Shown one piece after another: positions 54,982 through 64,000 of a stretch of 64,000 bases of DNA. A program made the position numbers and the translations under genes. How positions within the stretch are numbered: position 1 is the stretch's first letter; every line of letters starts with the position of its first letter. The notes beneath the pieces are model-generated. The model worked only from the letters and a program-made list of their open reading frames with translations. It was not told where the DNA came from and did not search any database. This stretch comes from Comamonas terrigena NBRC 13299 (lineage in GTDB: Bacteria > Pseudomonadota > Gammaproteobacteria > Burkholderiales > Burkholderiaceae_C): the NCBI RefSeq assembly GCF_006740045.1, contig NZ_AP019749.1, forward strand, positions 310,001 to 374,000, read 5' to 3'.

Positions 54982-55310
54982 ACACCTGGATTGCGTTGTT
55001 GTGGGGCGTGCCGGCGTTTGCGGCCCTGAGCCTGGCGATGGAGCGCCACCATGAGCAGATGGTGGGAGAAGAGCTCGGCATCCGCCGCATGTGGCTGTGG
55101 CGGGCGGTCGGTACCGCTTTGCTGCTGGGCTCGCTGCTGGTGTGTCTGCACGGCTGGGGCCTGTCGGTGGCGGTGGCCGCATGGCTGGGCGTGCTGACGT
55201 TCGCGGCCCTGTTCACCGGCCTGATGCTGACCTATGCACCGCGCCAGCTGCGCACCGTGGCCACGGTCTGCGCGGTGCTGGCCGTAGCGGGGCTGGGTCT
55301 GCTGCGCTGA
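54978..55310 (+). CDS. DUF3325 family membrane protein
   Basis: The 110-residue, three-to-four helix membrane protein has the typical start (LLWGVPAFAALSLAMERHHEQ) and the end TGLMLTYAPRQLRTVA. DUF3325 genes accompany PepSY and DUF3649 genes in siderophore loci. It overlaps the PepSY gene by 4 bases and ends the operon. No TonB-dependent receptor follows before recC. Confidence 0.82.
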   Translation: MNTWIALLWGVPAFAALSLAMERHHEQMVGEELGIRRMWLWRAVGTALLLGSLLVCLHGWGLSVAVAAWLGVLTFAALFTGLMLTYAPRQLRTVATVCAVLAVAGLGLLR

Positions 55311-55437
55311 GGCGCTGCTGCGGGGCAGCGGCCGGGGGCGGTGCGCTGGCGCACCCGGCCCGGCCGGCGCGTGGGACACGGTAAGCTCTCGGCTTTGACC
55401 AGCAGGCAGGTGCCTGCCGGCATCTGCAGGAGAGCAT

Positions 55438-58400
55438 GTGGCAGCAGCGCAGCAAGCACCAGACACAGCATGGCAGCCGGGCCTGATTGCCCTGCACGGC
55501 AACCAGACCGAGGCCCTGGCCGATACGGTGCTGGCGTGGCTGGCGGCGCACCCGCTGCAGGCGCTGGAGCCCGAGACCGTGCTGGTGCAAAGCAATGGCA
55601 TGGCCGAGTGGTTCAAGATGCGCATGGCCGACACGCTGGGCGTCTGTGCCGCTGCGCGGGTCGAGCTGCCGGCACGCTTTGTCTGGCGCAGTTACCGGCA
55701 GATCCTGGGCAAGGATGCGGTGCCCCGTGAATCGCCGCTGGACAAGACACCGATGATCTGGCGGCTGATGCGCCTGCTGCCGCAGTGCCTGGCGCTGCCG
55801 GAATTCGCCCCCATTGCCAACTTTCTGCGCCCCGGCGAACCCCAGCGCCTGCTGCAGCTCGCCGAGCGCCTGGCCGATCTGTACGACCAGTACCAGATCT
55901 ACCGTGCCGACTGGCTGGAGGCCTGGGCTGCCGGGCAGGATGTGCTGCGCAACCCCGGCCGCCCGGATGTGCCCGTGCCCGCCGTGCAGCAATGGCAGCC
56001 GGCGCTGTGGCGTGCAGTGCTGGCAGAGCTGGAGCCACATGAACGTGCCGCCACCCGCCCGGCGCTGCTGGCGCGGGTGCTGGGCGCATTGCAATCCGGC
56101 CAGCCGCCGGTGAGTCCGCTGGCGCGCCGTGTGGTGGTGTTCGGCATGGGCCAGATGCCGCTGTCGCTGATGCAGTTCCTGAGCGGGATTGCGCAGCACA
56201 GCCAGGTGCTGATTGCGGTGCCCAATCCCTGCCGTTTTCACTGGGCCGATGCCATCGACGGGCGCGAGCTGCTGCGCCAGGAACGCCGTCGCCATGCGCA
56301 CAAGGGCGGGCGCGATCTGGCGCAGATCCCGCTGGAAGCCATGCACGCCCATGCCCATCCGCTGCTGGCCGCGTGGGCCCGGCAGAGCAGGGACTATGTG
56401 CGCCAGCTCGATGCCTTCGATACCACCAGCAGCACCGCCGCCCAATGGAACTGGCCGCGGGTGGATGTGTACGACGAAGCCGACGCCCAGGATCTGGCCC
56501 AGGCACCGCTGCTGACCCAGGTGCAGCAGCGCATCCGCGACCTGGTACCGCTGGCGGAGCACCCGCCGCTGGCGATTGCGGCCAGCGACCGCTCCATCGT
56601 GTTCCACACCGCGCACGGCCTGGTGCGGGAGCTGGAGGTGCTGCACGACCAGTTGCTGCAGCTGCTGGCCCAGCCGCCGGGTGCAGGCCAGGCCGCGCTG
56701 GCACCACGCGATGTGGTGGTCATGCTGCCGTCGATTGAAGAGGCCGCGCCGGCGGTGCGCGCCGTGTTCGGCCAGTACGGCCGCCACGATGCGCGCCATA
56801 TCCCGTTCGATATTGCCGATGTGGGGGCTCGCGCCAGCAGTCCGCTGGTCACGGCCCTGCAATGGCTGCTGCGCCTGCCACAGCAGCGCTGCCGTCTGAG
56901 CGAGCTGTGCGACCTGCTGGATGTGCCGGCCGTGGCCGACCGCATGGGGCTGGCGGCCGATGCACTGCCCCAGCTCACGCAGTGGATGGCCGGGGCGGGC
57001 ATCCGCTGGGGGCTGAACCATGCCCAGCGTGCCCAGCTGGGGCTGCAGGCCTGCGGTGACCCCAACAGTGCCTGGTTTGGCCTGCAGCGCATGCTGCTGG
57101 GTTACGCCAGCGGCGGGGCCATGGATGTACCGGCCCAGGCATTCTCCGGGATCGAGCCCTACGATGAAGTGGGGGGGCTGAGCGCCGAGCTGGCCGGCAG
57201 CCTGGCCAGCCTGCTGCAGCGCATGCTGCAATGGTGGCAGACGGCGCAGCAACCCGCCGCGCCGGCGGTGTGGGCCCAGCGCTTTCGCATGCTGCTGGAG
57301 GACTTCTTCCGCAGCCGCAGCGATGAAGACCAGGCCTTGCTGGCCGCGCTGGACCAGGCCCTGGTGCGCTGGCAGACCGCGTGCGAGCAGGCCGGATTCG
57401 AGGCCGACCTGCCGCTGGTGGTGGCGCAGGAGGCCTGGCTGCAGGCGCTGTCCGAGCCGGCGCTGGAGCAGCGCTTTCGCGCCGGTGGCGTCACCTTCTG
57501 CACGCTGATGCCGATGCGCGCCATCCCGTTCGAGGTGGTGTGCCTGCTGGGCATGAACGACGGCGACTATCCGCGCCGCGCCAGCCGGTCCGATTTCGAC
57601 CTGATGGCCCAGTCCCAGCAGCAACGCCCGGGCGACCGCGCCCGGCGCGACGACGACCGCCAGCTGATGCTGGATGCACTGCTGTCCGCACGCCGCATGC
57701 TGTACATCAGCTGGGCCGGGCGCCATGTGCGCGACAACAGCGAGCAGCCGCCGTCGGTGCTGGTATCCCAGCTGCGGGACTACCTGGCACAGGGCTGGCA
57801 GGGCGATGCCGCGGCGCAAGGGGATTTGCTGGCGCAGCGCACCCGGCAGCACCCGTTGCAGCCGTTCAGCCGCCGCTATTTCGAGGATGGCTCGCCGCTG
57901 CACACCTATGCCCGGGAATGGCATGCGGCCCATGCCGCGGACAGTGCCGCCACGGCACCCGGCATGCCGCCGCTGGAGCTGGACCCGGACGTGCCCTTGA
58001 ATCTGGCGCGCCTGGCGGACTTTCTGCGCCACCCCGCCCGGGCGTTTCTGCGCCACCGGTTGCTGGTGCGCTTTGAGCAGGAAGACGAGGTGGTGGTGGA
58101 CGACGAGCTGTTCCAGGTGGGTGGCCTGACCGCCTACCAGCTGGTGCAGCAGCTGCAGCAGGATGTGGTGGCCCTGATGGCCGGTGCTGCACCGGTGGAT
58201 GTGCCGCAGCAGGTGGCCCTGCAGGTGCAGCGGCTGGCGCGCGCCGGCCGCCTGCCGCTGGCGGGCGTAGGTGCGCGGGAGGCCGAGGCACTGCAGCAGC
58301 AGGTTGTCCCCTCGCTGCGCTGCTGGCAGGCGGTGATGCAGGACTGGCCGCAGACCGCGCCCCGGCAGCGGGTGCTGCTGCGCGAAGGCGAGGTGGTGCT

Positions 58401-58986
58401 GGACGACTGGCTGGACGGCCTGCGGCAACGGCCCGATGCCATCTCCCTCGGGGACGGCGAACGGGGCGGGCATTTCGACCAGGCCTGGTTTGCCATGGAC
58501 CCGCGCACGCTGCTGGACAAAGAGGGGGCGGTGCGGCCCGACAAGCTGCTGGGCTTTTATGTGCGCAGTCTGGCGCTGTCGGCCACGGGCAGCCCGGCGC
58601 TGGGCTGTGTGGTGGCCCGCGACACGGTGCTGTGGGCGCTGCCCATGGCCCAGGCCGACGCCCAGGCCCGGCTGCAGCAGCTGATGCAGCTGTGGCTGCA
58701 AGGCCAGAACGCCCCGCTGCCCTTGCCCCTGCGCACCGCCATGGCGGTGGCCGCCGGCGATCTGCAGGCGGCCGAGCAGGCCTATGCCGGCAGCCATGTG
58801 CTGGACGGCGAATGCCAGGACCCGAGCTGGGCGCGCTGCTACCCGGGCTGGGACGAGCTGCTGGCCAGCGGGGCGCTGGACACCCTGGCGCTGGCCGCCT
58901 ATGGGCCGCTGCTGGACTGGAGCAGCACCTGCCTGTGGGTTGATAGAGGCACACATGGCGTGCACGCTGGGGAGCCGTCCGCATGA
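55438..58986 (+). CDS. recC: Exodeoxyribonuclease V subunit RecC
   Basis: RecC recognises Chi and splits the DNA ends in the RecBCD helicase-nuclease. The 1182-residue protein has the family start (LIALHGNQTEALADTVLAWL; ETVLVQSNGMAEWFKMRMAD near 45-64), inactive-helicase motifs such as RHIPFDIADVGARAS, and FCTLMPMRAIPFEVVCLLGMNDGDYPR (in two parts) near residue 690. The start is GTG with AGGAGAG upstream. It is about 60 residues longer than the E. coli protein. Its stop overlaps the recB start (ATGA). Confidence 0.95.
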   Translation: MAAAQQAPDTAWQPGLIALHGNQTEALADTVLAWLAAHPLQALEPETVLVQSNGMAEWFKMRMADTLGVCAAARVELPARFVWRSYRQILGKDAVPRESPLDKTPMIWRLMRLLPQCLALPEFAPIANFLRPGEPQRLLQLAERLADLYDQYQIYRADWLEAWAAGQDVLRNPGRPDVPVPAVQQWQPALWRAVLAELEPHERAATRPALLARVLGALQSGQPPVSPLARRVVVFGMGQMPLSLMQFLSGIAQHSQVLIAVPNPCRFHWADAIDGRELLRQERRRHAHKGGRDLAQIPLEAMHAHAHPLLAAWARQSRDYVRQLDAFDTTSSTAAQWNWPRVDVYDEADAQDLAQAPLLTQVQQRIRDLVPLAEHPPLAIAASDRSIVFHTAHGLVRELEVLHDQLLQLLAQPPGAGQAALAPRDVVVMLPSIEEAAPAVRAVFGQYGRHDARHIPFDIADVGARASSPLVTALQWLLRLPQQRCRLSELCDLLDVPAVADRMGLAADALPQLTQWMAGAGIRWGLNHAQRAQLGLQACGDPNSAWFGLQRMLLGYASGGAMDVPAQAFSGIEPYDEVGGLSAELAGSLASLLQRMLQWWQTAQQPAAPAVWAQRFRMLLEDFFRSRSDEDQALLAALDQALVRWQTACEQAGFEADLPLVVAQEAWLQALSEPALEQRFRAGGVTFCTLMPMRAIPFEVVCLLGMNDGDYPRRASRSDFDLMAQSQQQRPGDRARRDDDRQLMLDALLSARRMLYISWAGRHVRDNSEQPPSVLVSQLRDYLAQGWQGDAAAQGDLLAQRTRQHPLQPFSRRYFEDGSPLHTYAREWHAAHAADSAATAPGMPPLELDPDVPLNLARLADFLRHPARAFLRHRLLVRFEQEDEVVVDDELFQVGGLTAYQLVQQLQQDVVALMAGAAPVDVPQQVALQVQRLARAGRLPLAGVGAREAEALQQQVVPSLRCWQAVMQDWPQTAPRQRVLLREGEVVLDDWLDGLRQRPDAISLGDGERGGHFDQAWFAMDPRTLLDKEGAVRPDKLLGFYVRSLALSATGSPALGCVVARDTVLWALPMAQADAQARLQQLMQLWLQGQNAPLPLPLRTAMAVAAGDLQAAEQAYAGSHVLDGECQDPSWARCYPGWDELLASGALDTLALAAYGPLLDWSSTCLWVDRGTHGVHAGEPSA

Positions 58987-61900
58987 GCACCGTGAACGCC
59001 TCTTACACGTCCAGCGGCCATGTGCTGGACGCCATCCGCTTTCCGCTGTGGGGCTCGCGCCTGATCGAGGCCAGCGCCGGCACCGGCAAGACCTGGACCA
59101 TTGCCGCGCTGTATCTGCGCCTGGTGCTGGGCCATGGCGGAGAGCAGGGCTTTGTGCGGCCGCTGATGCCGCCCGACATTCTGGTGATGACCTTCACCCG
59201 GGCGGCCACGCGCGAGCTGTCGGACCGCATCCGGGCGCGCCTGATCGAGGCCGTGCAGTGCTTCCGCGGCGAGGCCGAACCGGCAGCGCACGACCAGTTC
59301 CTGCGGGAGCTGCGCGACGCCTATCCGCAAGGGGCCGTGCGCGAGCAGGCGGCCTGGCGGCTGGACATGGCGGCGCAGTGCATGGATGACGCGGCCATCC
59401 ACACCATCGATGCCTGGTGCCAGCGCATGCTGCGCGAACACGCGTTCGACAGCGGCAATCTGTTCGATGAGGTGCTGGAGCCGGATGAAAGCCAGCGCCA
59501 GATCGAAGCCGCCCAGGACTACTGGCGCCAGCAGTGCTACCCGCTGTCGGGCGAGTTGCTGGAACAGGCCCTGGCCGTGTGGCCCCATGTCGGCGCACTG
59601 GTGGCCGATATGCAGGCCTTGCTGCGCGTGCCCGTGCCACCGGCGGCCGGGGCGGGCACGCTGGCGGCCTGCATTGCCGCTGCCCAGGCGCAGCAGACAC
59701 AGACCTTGCAGGCCCTGGCCGCCGGCTGGGAGCAAAAGGCACAGGACCTGGAGGACTGGCTGGACGGCCAGCTGGCCCACCACAAAACCGCCTGGAACGG
59801 GCTGAAGCTCAAGCCGGCCAACTACAAGGGCTGGCTGCAGACCGTGCGCCGCTGGGCTGCCGCGCCCCACCCGGATCTGGCGGCGCAGCTGAAAACCGGG
59901 GCCACCCGGCTGGTGCCCGCCGGTCTGGAGGAGGCGCGCAAGGGCGGTGCGCCGGTGGATCTGCCGCCGGCATCGCAGGAACTGGCCGAGGTGCTGCAGG
60001 CCCTGGCGCAGCTGCCCAGCCTGCGCAGCAGCTTGCGCCTGCATGCGGCGGCCCAGGTGCAGCTGCGCCTGCAATGGCTCAAGCAGCAGGCTGGCACCTT
60101 CGGCTTTGCCGACATGCTGCAGCGCCTGGACACGGCACTGGCCGGCGACAACGGCCCGGCGCTGCGCGCCAGCATCCAGGCCCAGTACCCGGTGGCGCTG
60201 ATCGACGAGTTCCAGGACACCTCGCCGCTGCAGTACCGGTTGTTCGACCAGATCTACCGCACCCGGGACAACAGCACCGACAGTGCGCTGCTGCTGATTG
60301 GCGATCCCAAGCAGTCCATCTACGGTTTTCGCGGTGCCGACATCTACAGCTACCTGCAGGCGCGGCAGGCCACGGCCGGGCGGCACTATGTGCTGGGCAC
60401 CAACTACCGCTCCACCCAGGCGCTGGTGCAGGCCATCAACCACTGGTTTGCCGGTGCGGAGCAGCGCCCGGGCGAGGGTGCTTTCATGTTCCGCACCAGC
60501 AGCGCGCAGAACCCGCTGCCGTTCGAGCCGGTGGCCGCCCAGGGCCGGCGCGAAGTGCTGATGGAAGGCGCTACCTCGATGCCCGCGCTGACCGTGGTCT
60601 GGGATGGCGAGGTCAGCGCGGAGCCGCTGAGCAGCGATGCCATTCGCCGGCGTTTTGCCGTGCATTGCGCCGACCAGATCGTGCGCTGGCTGATGGATGC
60701 CTCCACCGGCTATGCCGAGGACGGTCAGCCTTTGCAGCGCCTGCGCCCGGCCGATATTGCGGTGCTGGTGCGCACTGGCAAAGAGGCGGCGGCCGTGCGC
60801 CGTGCACTGGCGCAGCGCGCCGTGGCCTCGGTCTATCTGTCGGACCAGGATTCGGTGTTTGCCAGCGATGAGGCACAGGACCTGCTGTACTGGCTGCGTG
60901 CCGTGGCTGCCCCACTGGATGCCCTGGCCGTGCGCGCCGGCCTGGCCACCCGGCTGATGGGCTGGTCGCTGGAAGCCCTGGCCCAGCTGGCTGCCGATGA
61001 AGAGGCTTTCGACGCCCACAGCGAACAGCTCAAGGAGCTGCATGGCATCTGGCTGCGCCAGGGGGTGCTGGCCATGCTGCGGCAGACGCTGTACCGCTTC
61101 CAGCTGCCGGCCCGCTGGCTGGCCAGCATCGGGGGCGAGCGCCGGCTGACCAACTACCTGCACCTGGCCGAGCTGCTGCAGACGGCCAGCGCCCAGCTGG
61201 AAGGCGAGCAGGCCCTGATCCGCTGGCTGGCCACCGAGGTCGACAGCCCGGGCGGCGGCGGTGAGGCGCAGATCGTGCGCCTGGAAAGCGATGCCGACCT
61301 GGTCAAGGTGGTGACCGTGCACAAGAGCAAGGGGCTGGAGTATCCAGTGGTCTGCCTGCCGTTCGCGGGCAGCTTCCGTGCGGTGGAAAAGCGGGGCACG
61401 GCCTATCTGTCGCTGCCGGTGCAGGGCGAAGCCGGGCCGGCGCGGGAACTGGTGCTGGACTTTGACAGCACCCAGCTGGCCCGTGCCGACAGGGAGCGCC
61501 TGCGCGAAGACCTGCGTCTGCTGTACGTGGCGCTGACCCGGCCACGCCATGCGCTGTGGATGGGCATGGCGCCGATGAAACGCGGCAATGGCAAGGCCTG
61601 CGTCAACGAACAGGGGGCGGCCGGCTATGTGCTTGCCGGCGATGCCGTGCATTCCGTGCAAGGCTGGCGTGCCCAGCTGCAGGCCCTGGCACAGGGCTGC
61701 CCGGAGATCCGCGTGGTGGATGCCCCGGCCGAGCTGCCGGCGGTGCAGCGCTGGCAGCCTCCAGCGGCTGCGCCGGCCTTGCGCCCGGCGCAGCCGTATG
61801 CGGCGGAATTCGACCGCCGCTGGGGCATTGGCAGCTTTTCGGCGCTGACCCGTGCCATGGCGGCCGTCAGCGTGCCGGTGCTGCCGGTGGTGGCGCTGCA

Positions 61901-62771
61901 CCCGGCCGATGACGAAGTGCCGTCCACGGCCGGCGATGCCACGCCACCGCCATCCGACCTGGGGCTGGAGGGGCTGCCGTTGCCTTCCGCCGACACCGGT
62001 ACCGCCGCCGTATGGCACCGCTTCATGCGCGGCCCGGTGGTGGGAAATTTTCTGCACGACCAGCTGGAATGGCTGGCTGGCGAAGGTTTTGCCCTGCCGC
62101 CAGCGCCGCCTGACGAGGGCGCTGCGCCGGACGAGCTGGAAACCCGGCTGTTGCGCCGCTGTGAACGCGCCGGCCGCAAGGACCAGGGGCTGGATGTGCT
62201 GCGCTGGCTGCGTGCCGTTGTCCACCAGCCGCTGGTGCCGCTGTCGGTCAGCCTGGCGCAGCTGGGCCAGGAGGGGGCGGTGCTGGCCGAGATGGAGTTC
62301 TGGCTGCCCGTGCAGCAGCTGTCGGCGCCACGCATCGACGCCCTGTGCCGCCAGTTCATCCTGCCCGGGATGGAGCGCCCGGCGCTGCCGCAGCGGGAGC
62401 TGCACGGCATGCTGATGGGCTTTGCCGACCTGGTGTTCTGCCATGCGGGTCGTTACTGGGTGCTGGACTACAAAACCAACCACCTGGGGGCCGATGCCCG
62501 CGCCTACAGTGCCGAGGCCCTGGCGCAGGCCATGCTGGAGCACCGCTATGACGTGCAGGCTGCGCTCTACCTGCTGGCGCTGCACCGCTTGCTGCGCAGC
62601 CGCCTGGGCGATGCCTATGTGCCGGCGCAGCAGCTGGGCGGGGCCCTGTATTACTTTTTGCGCGGTATCGACGGCGTGACACAAGGCATGCAGGTGCTGC
62701 CGCAGTCCCCGGATCTGCTGCGCCTGCTGGATGCGCTGGATGCCCAGTTGGGCGAGGAGGTGCTGCCATGA
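58983..62771 (+). CDS. recB: Exodeoxyribonuclease V subunit RecB
   Basis: RecB is the 3'-5' helicase and the only nuclease of RecBCD, and it loads RecA. The 1262-residue protein has Walker A GTGKT (33-37, in IEASAGTGKTWTIAALY), Walker B LIDEFQDTSPLQ, motif III GDPKQSIYGFRGADIYSYL, motif V VVTVHKSKGLEYPVV and motif VI LLYVALTRPRHALW. The C-terminal nuclease domain keeps its catalytic set, with GFADLVF and Asp1162/Lys1164 in VLDYKTNHLG. It is coupled to recC and recD by ATGA overlaps. Confidence 0.96.
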   Translation: MSTVNASYTSSGHVLDAIRFPLWGSRLIEASAGTGKTWTIAALYLRLVLGHGGEQGFVRPLMPPDILVMTFTRAATRELSDRIRARLIEAVQCFRGEAEPAAHDQFLRELRDAYPQGAVREQAAWRLDMAAQCMDDAAIHTIDAWCQRMLREHAFDSGNLFDEVLEPDESQRQIEAAQDYWRQQCYPLSGELLEQALAVWPHVGALVADMQALLRVPVPPAAGAGTLAACIAAAQAQQTQTLQALAAGWEQKAQDLEDWLDGQLAHHKTAWNGLKLKPANYKGWLQTVRRWAAAPHPDLAAQLKTGATRLVPAGLEEARKGGAPVDLPPASQELAEVLQALAQLPSLRSSLRLHAAAQVQLRLQWLKQQAGTFGFADMLQRLDTALAGDNGPALRASIQAQYPVALIDEFQDTSPLQYRLFDQIYRTRDNSTDSALLLIGDPKQSIYGFRGADIYSYLQARQATAGRHYVLGTNYRSTQALVQAINHWFAGAEQRPGEGAFMFRTSSAQNPLPFEPVAAQGRREVLMEGATSMPALTVVWDGEVSAEPLSSDAIRRRFAVHCADQIVRWLMDASTGYAEDGQPLQRLRPADIAVLVRTGKEAAAVRRALAQRAVASVYLSDQDSVFASDEAQDLLYWLRAVAAPLDALAVRAGLATRLMGWSLEALAQLAADEEAFDAHSEQLKELHGIWLRQGVLAMLRQTLYRFQLPARWLASIGGERRLTNYLHLAELLQTASAQLEGEQALIRWLATEVDSPGGGGEAQIVRLESDADLVKVVTVHKSKGLEYPVVCLPFAGSFRAVEKRGTAYLSLPVQGEAGPARELVLDFDSTQLARADRERLREDLRLLYVALTRPRHALWMGMAPMKRGNGKACVNEQGAAGYVLAGDAVHSVQGWRAQLQALAQGCPEIRVVDAPAELPAVQRWQPPAAAPALRPAQPYAAEFDRRWGIGSFSALTRAMAAVSVPVLPVVALHPADDEVPSTAGDATPPPSDLGLEGLPLPSADTGTAAVWHRFMRGPVVGNFLHDQLEWLAGEGFALPPAPPDEGAAPDELETRLLRRCERAGRKDQGLDVLRWLRAVVHQPLVPLSVSLAQLGQEGAVLAEMEFWLPVQQLSAPRIDALCRQFILPGMERPALPQRELHGMLMGFADLVFCHAGRYWVLDYKTNHLGADARAYSAEALAQAMLEHRYDVQAALYLLALHRLLRSRLGDAYVPAQQLGGALYYFLRGIDGVTQGMQVLPQSPDLLRLLDALDAQLGEEVLP

Positions 62772-64000
62772 AGGCCAAACGCGTGCGCGATGTGCAGACC
62801 CTGGACCTGTTTGCGGCGCCGGAACTGAGCGTGGCCGACAGCCTGACGGTGCTGGACCGTTTCAGCGATGCCGGCCTGCTGCGCCGGCTGGATACGGCCC
62901 TGGCCCGCTTTGTGCACAGCCAGGATGCAGCGGCCGAGCCGGCCTTGCTGGTGGCGGCCGCCGTGCTGGCGCAGATGGAAGGACGCGGTCACAGCTGCCT
63001 GCCGCTGCAGGCGCTGGTGCAGGCCCCCAACAGCGTGCTGGCCTGGCCGGCCGAGGCACTGGCGGCGCAGCAGGCGCTGTGGGCCCAGCTGCCCTCGGAT
63101 GTGGCGCCGTGGCTGGCGACGCTGGCGCGCAGCCCGGTGGTGCGCGTGGTGGGGCGCGACGCCGATGCCGGCCAGCCCCTGGTGCTGCTGCCCGGCGCCG
63201 AACCGCTGCTGTATCTGCGCCGCTACTGGGATTACGAACGCACCGTGGCCGAGCACCTGGCCCGCCGCACGACGGTGGAGGGCCAGGCCGTGGACGATGC
63301 GGCCGTGCGCCACTGGCTGGACCGGCTGTTCGGGCCGCCGCAGCCGCAGGCGCCCCTGGACTGGCAGAAACTGGCCTGTGCGCTGGCGCTGCGCGGGCGG
63401 CTGTCGGTCATCACCGGGGGGCCGGGCACGGGCAAGACCTATACCGCCGCGCGCCTGCTGGCGCTGCTGTTTGCCACGGCGCCCGATGCGCAGCAGCTGC
63501 GCGTGGCGCTGGCGGCGCCCACGGGCAAGGCGGCCGCGCGGCTCAAGCAGTCCATCGATGCGGCACTGCTGCAGTTGCACGACGCGGTGCAGCCCGGACT
63601 GGACCTGAAGACGCTGGTGCAGCGCATGGGCGCCGCCCGCACCTTGCACGCGCTGCTGGGCGCACGGCCGGACACCCGGCATTTCCGCCACCATGCAGGC
63701 CATCCGCTGGATGTGGACGTGCTCATCGTCGATGAGGCATCCATGGTGCACCTGGAAATGATGGCGGCGGTGCTGCAGGCGCTGCCGCCCACCGCGCGGC
63801 TGGTGCTGCTGGGCGACAAGGACCAGCTGGCCTCGGTGGAGGCCGGCGCCGTGCTGGGCGACCTGTGCCGTGGCGCGCAGGACGGCGGCTACCTGCCCGA
63901 CACCGTGGCCTATGCGCAGCGCGTGGCGGGGCAGAGCATTGCGCCCGCCTTCACCACGGCGCAGGCCGCCACGCCCCTGGCCCAGCACACCGTCATGCTG
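62768..64000 (+). CDS. recD: Exodeoxyribonuclease V subunit RecD (partial, cut by window edge)
   Basis: RecD is the 5'-3' helicase of RecBCD. The 411 visible codons cover the N-terminal domain (1-200) and the start of the motor, with Walker A GGPGTGKT (Gly-Lys-Thr at 222-224), motif Ia APTGKAAARLKQ, Walker B VLIVDEASMVH near residue 320, and motif III LLGDKDQLASVEAGAVLGDL. The frame is open to the last base of the window, so the C-terminal helicase motifs lie beyond it. It starts inside the recB stop. Confidence 0.95.
   Translation, partial: MKAKRVRDVQTLDLFAAPELSVADSLTVLDRFSDAGLLRRLDTALARFVHSQDAAAEPALLVAAAVLAQMEGRGHSCLPLQALVQAPNSVLAWPAEALAAQQALWAQLPSDVAPWLATLARSPVVRVVGRDADAGQPLVLLPGAEPLLYLRRYWDYERTVAEHLARRTTVEGQAVDDAAVRHWLDRLFGPPQPQAPLDWQKLACALALRGRLSVITGGPGTGKTYTAARLLALLFATAPDAQQLRVALAAPTGKAAARLKQSIDAALLQLHDAVQPGLDLKTLVQRMGAARTLHALLGARPDTRHFRHHAGHPLDVDVLIVDEASMVHLEMMAAVLQALPPTARLVLLGDKDQLASVEAGAVLGDLCRGAQDGGYLPDTVAYAQRVAGQSIAPAFTTAQAATPLAQHTVML

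Noticed and set aside
55213..62684. Long antisense frames over recC (1250 codons) and recB (1261 codons)
   Set aside because: Same GC and codon-bias effect. The sense strand has clear RecC and RecB motifs throughout.

Overview
The window is a chromosomal segment of a high-GC, flagellated, aerobic betaproteobacterium. The protein sequences and the mix of genes (short flagellin, permease-less PTS cluster, REC-Fis NtrX, Fur-boxed PepSY operon) point to the Burkholderiales, family Comamonadaceae, and Comamonas is my best guess. That assignment is by recognition, not by a database search. I see no phage, insertion sequence, integrase or CRISPR array.

Layout. 1-5260: end of a flagellar cluster (flgK, flgL, an unrecognised flagellar-linked gene, a PilZ/YcgR-like brake) converging on a small flagellin gene with a candidate sigma-28 promoter. 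5335-8633: acetyltransferase, cytochrome b561, cytochrome c', TlpA-like thioredoxin and a lipoprotein. 8879-11564: EIIA-Man, HPr and enzyme I, a regulatory PTS with no sugar permease. 11565-12157 holds no protein gene, but has a Fur-box promoter followed by a structured, terminator-ended transcript, the best candidate for something undescribed. 12158-14182: lipA, lipB and ybeD, divergent from the complete ATP synthase operon atpIBEFHAGDC (14410-21556). 21769-26039: cold-shock/DUF1294 protein, lemA-TPM-TPM operon, a small conserved protein and a membrane-anchored cytochrome c.

26260-33017: an RND efflux operon (membrane-fusion lipoprotein, pump, outer-membrane lipoprotein), divergent from its TetR-type repressor across a near-perfect AcrR-like operator. 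The pump gene carries a one-base frameshift near its 3' end. 33085-47127: the translation/transcription block, in order tRNA-Arg, Tyr, Gly, Thr, tuf, tRNA-Trp, secE, nusG, rplK, rplA, rplJ, rplL, rpoB, rpoC. 47243-52345: rsmB, DUF4390, ntrY and ntrX as an overlapping unit. 52404-52683: two identical tRNA-Phe genes.

52829-55310: a Fur-boxed three-gene membrane operon (DUF3649, PepSY, DUF3325), probably for iron handling. 55438-64000: recC, recB and recD joined by ATGA overlaps, with recD cut by the window edge. Iron control appears twice (orphan RNA and PepSY operon). Tight start-stop overlaps mark the rsmB-ntrX, PepSY, RND and recCBD units as translationally coupled operons.
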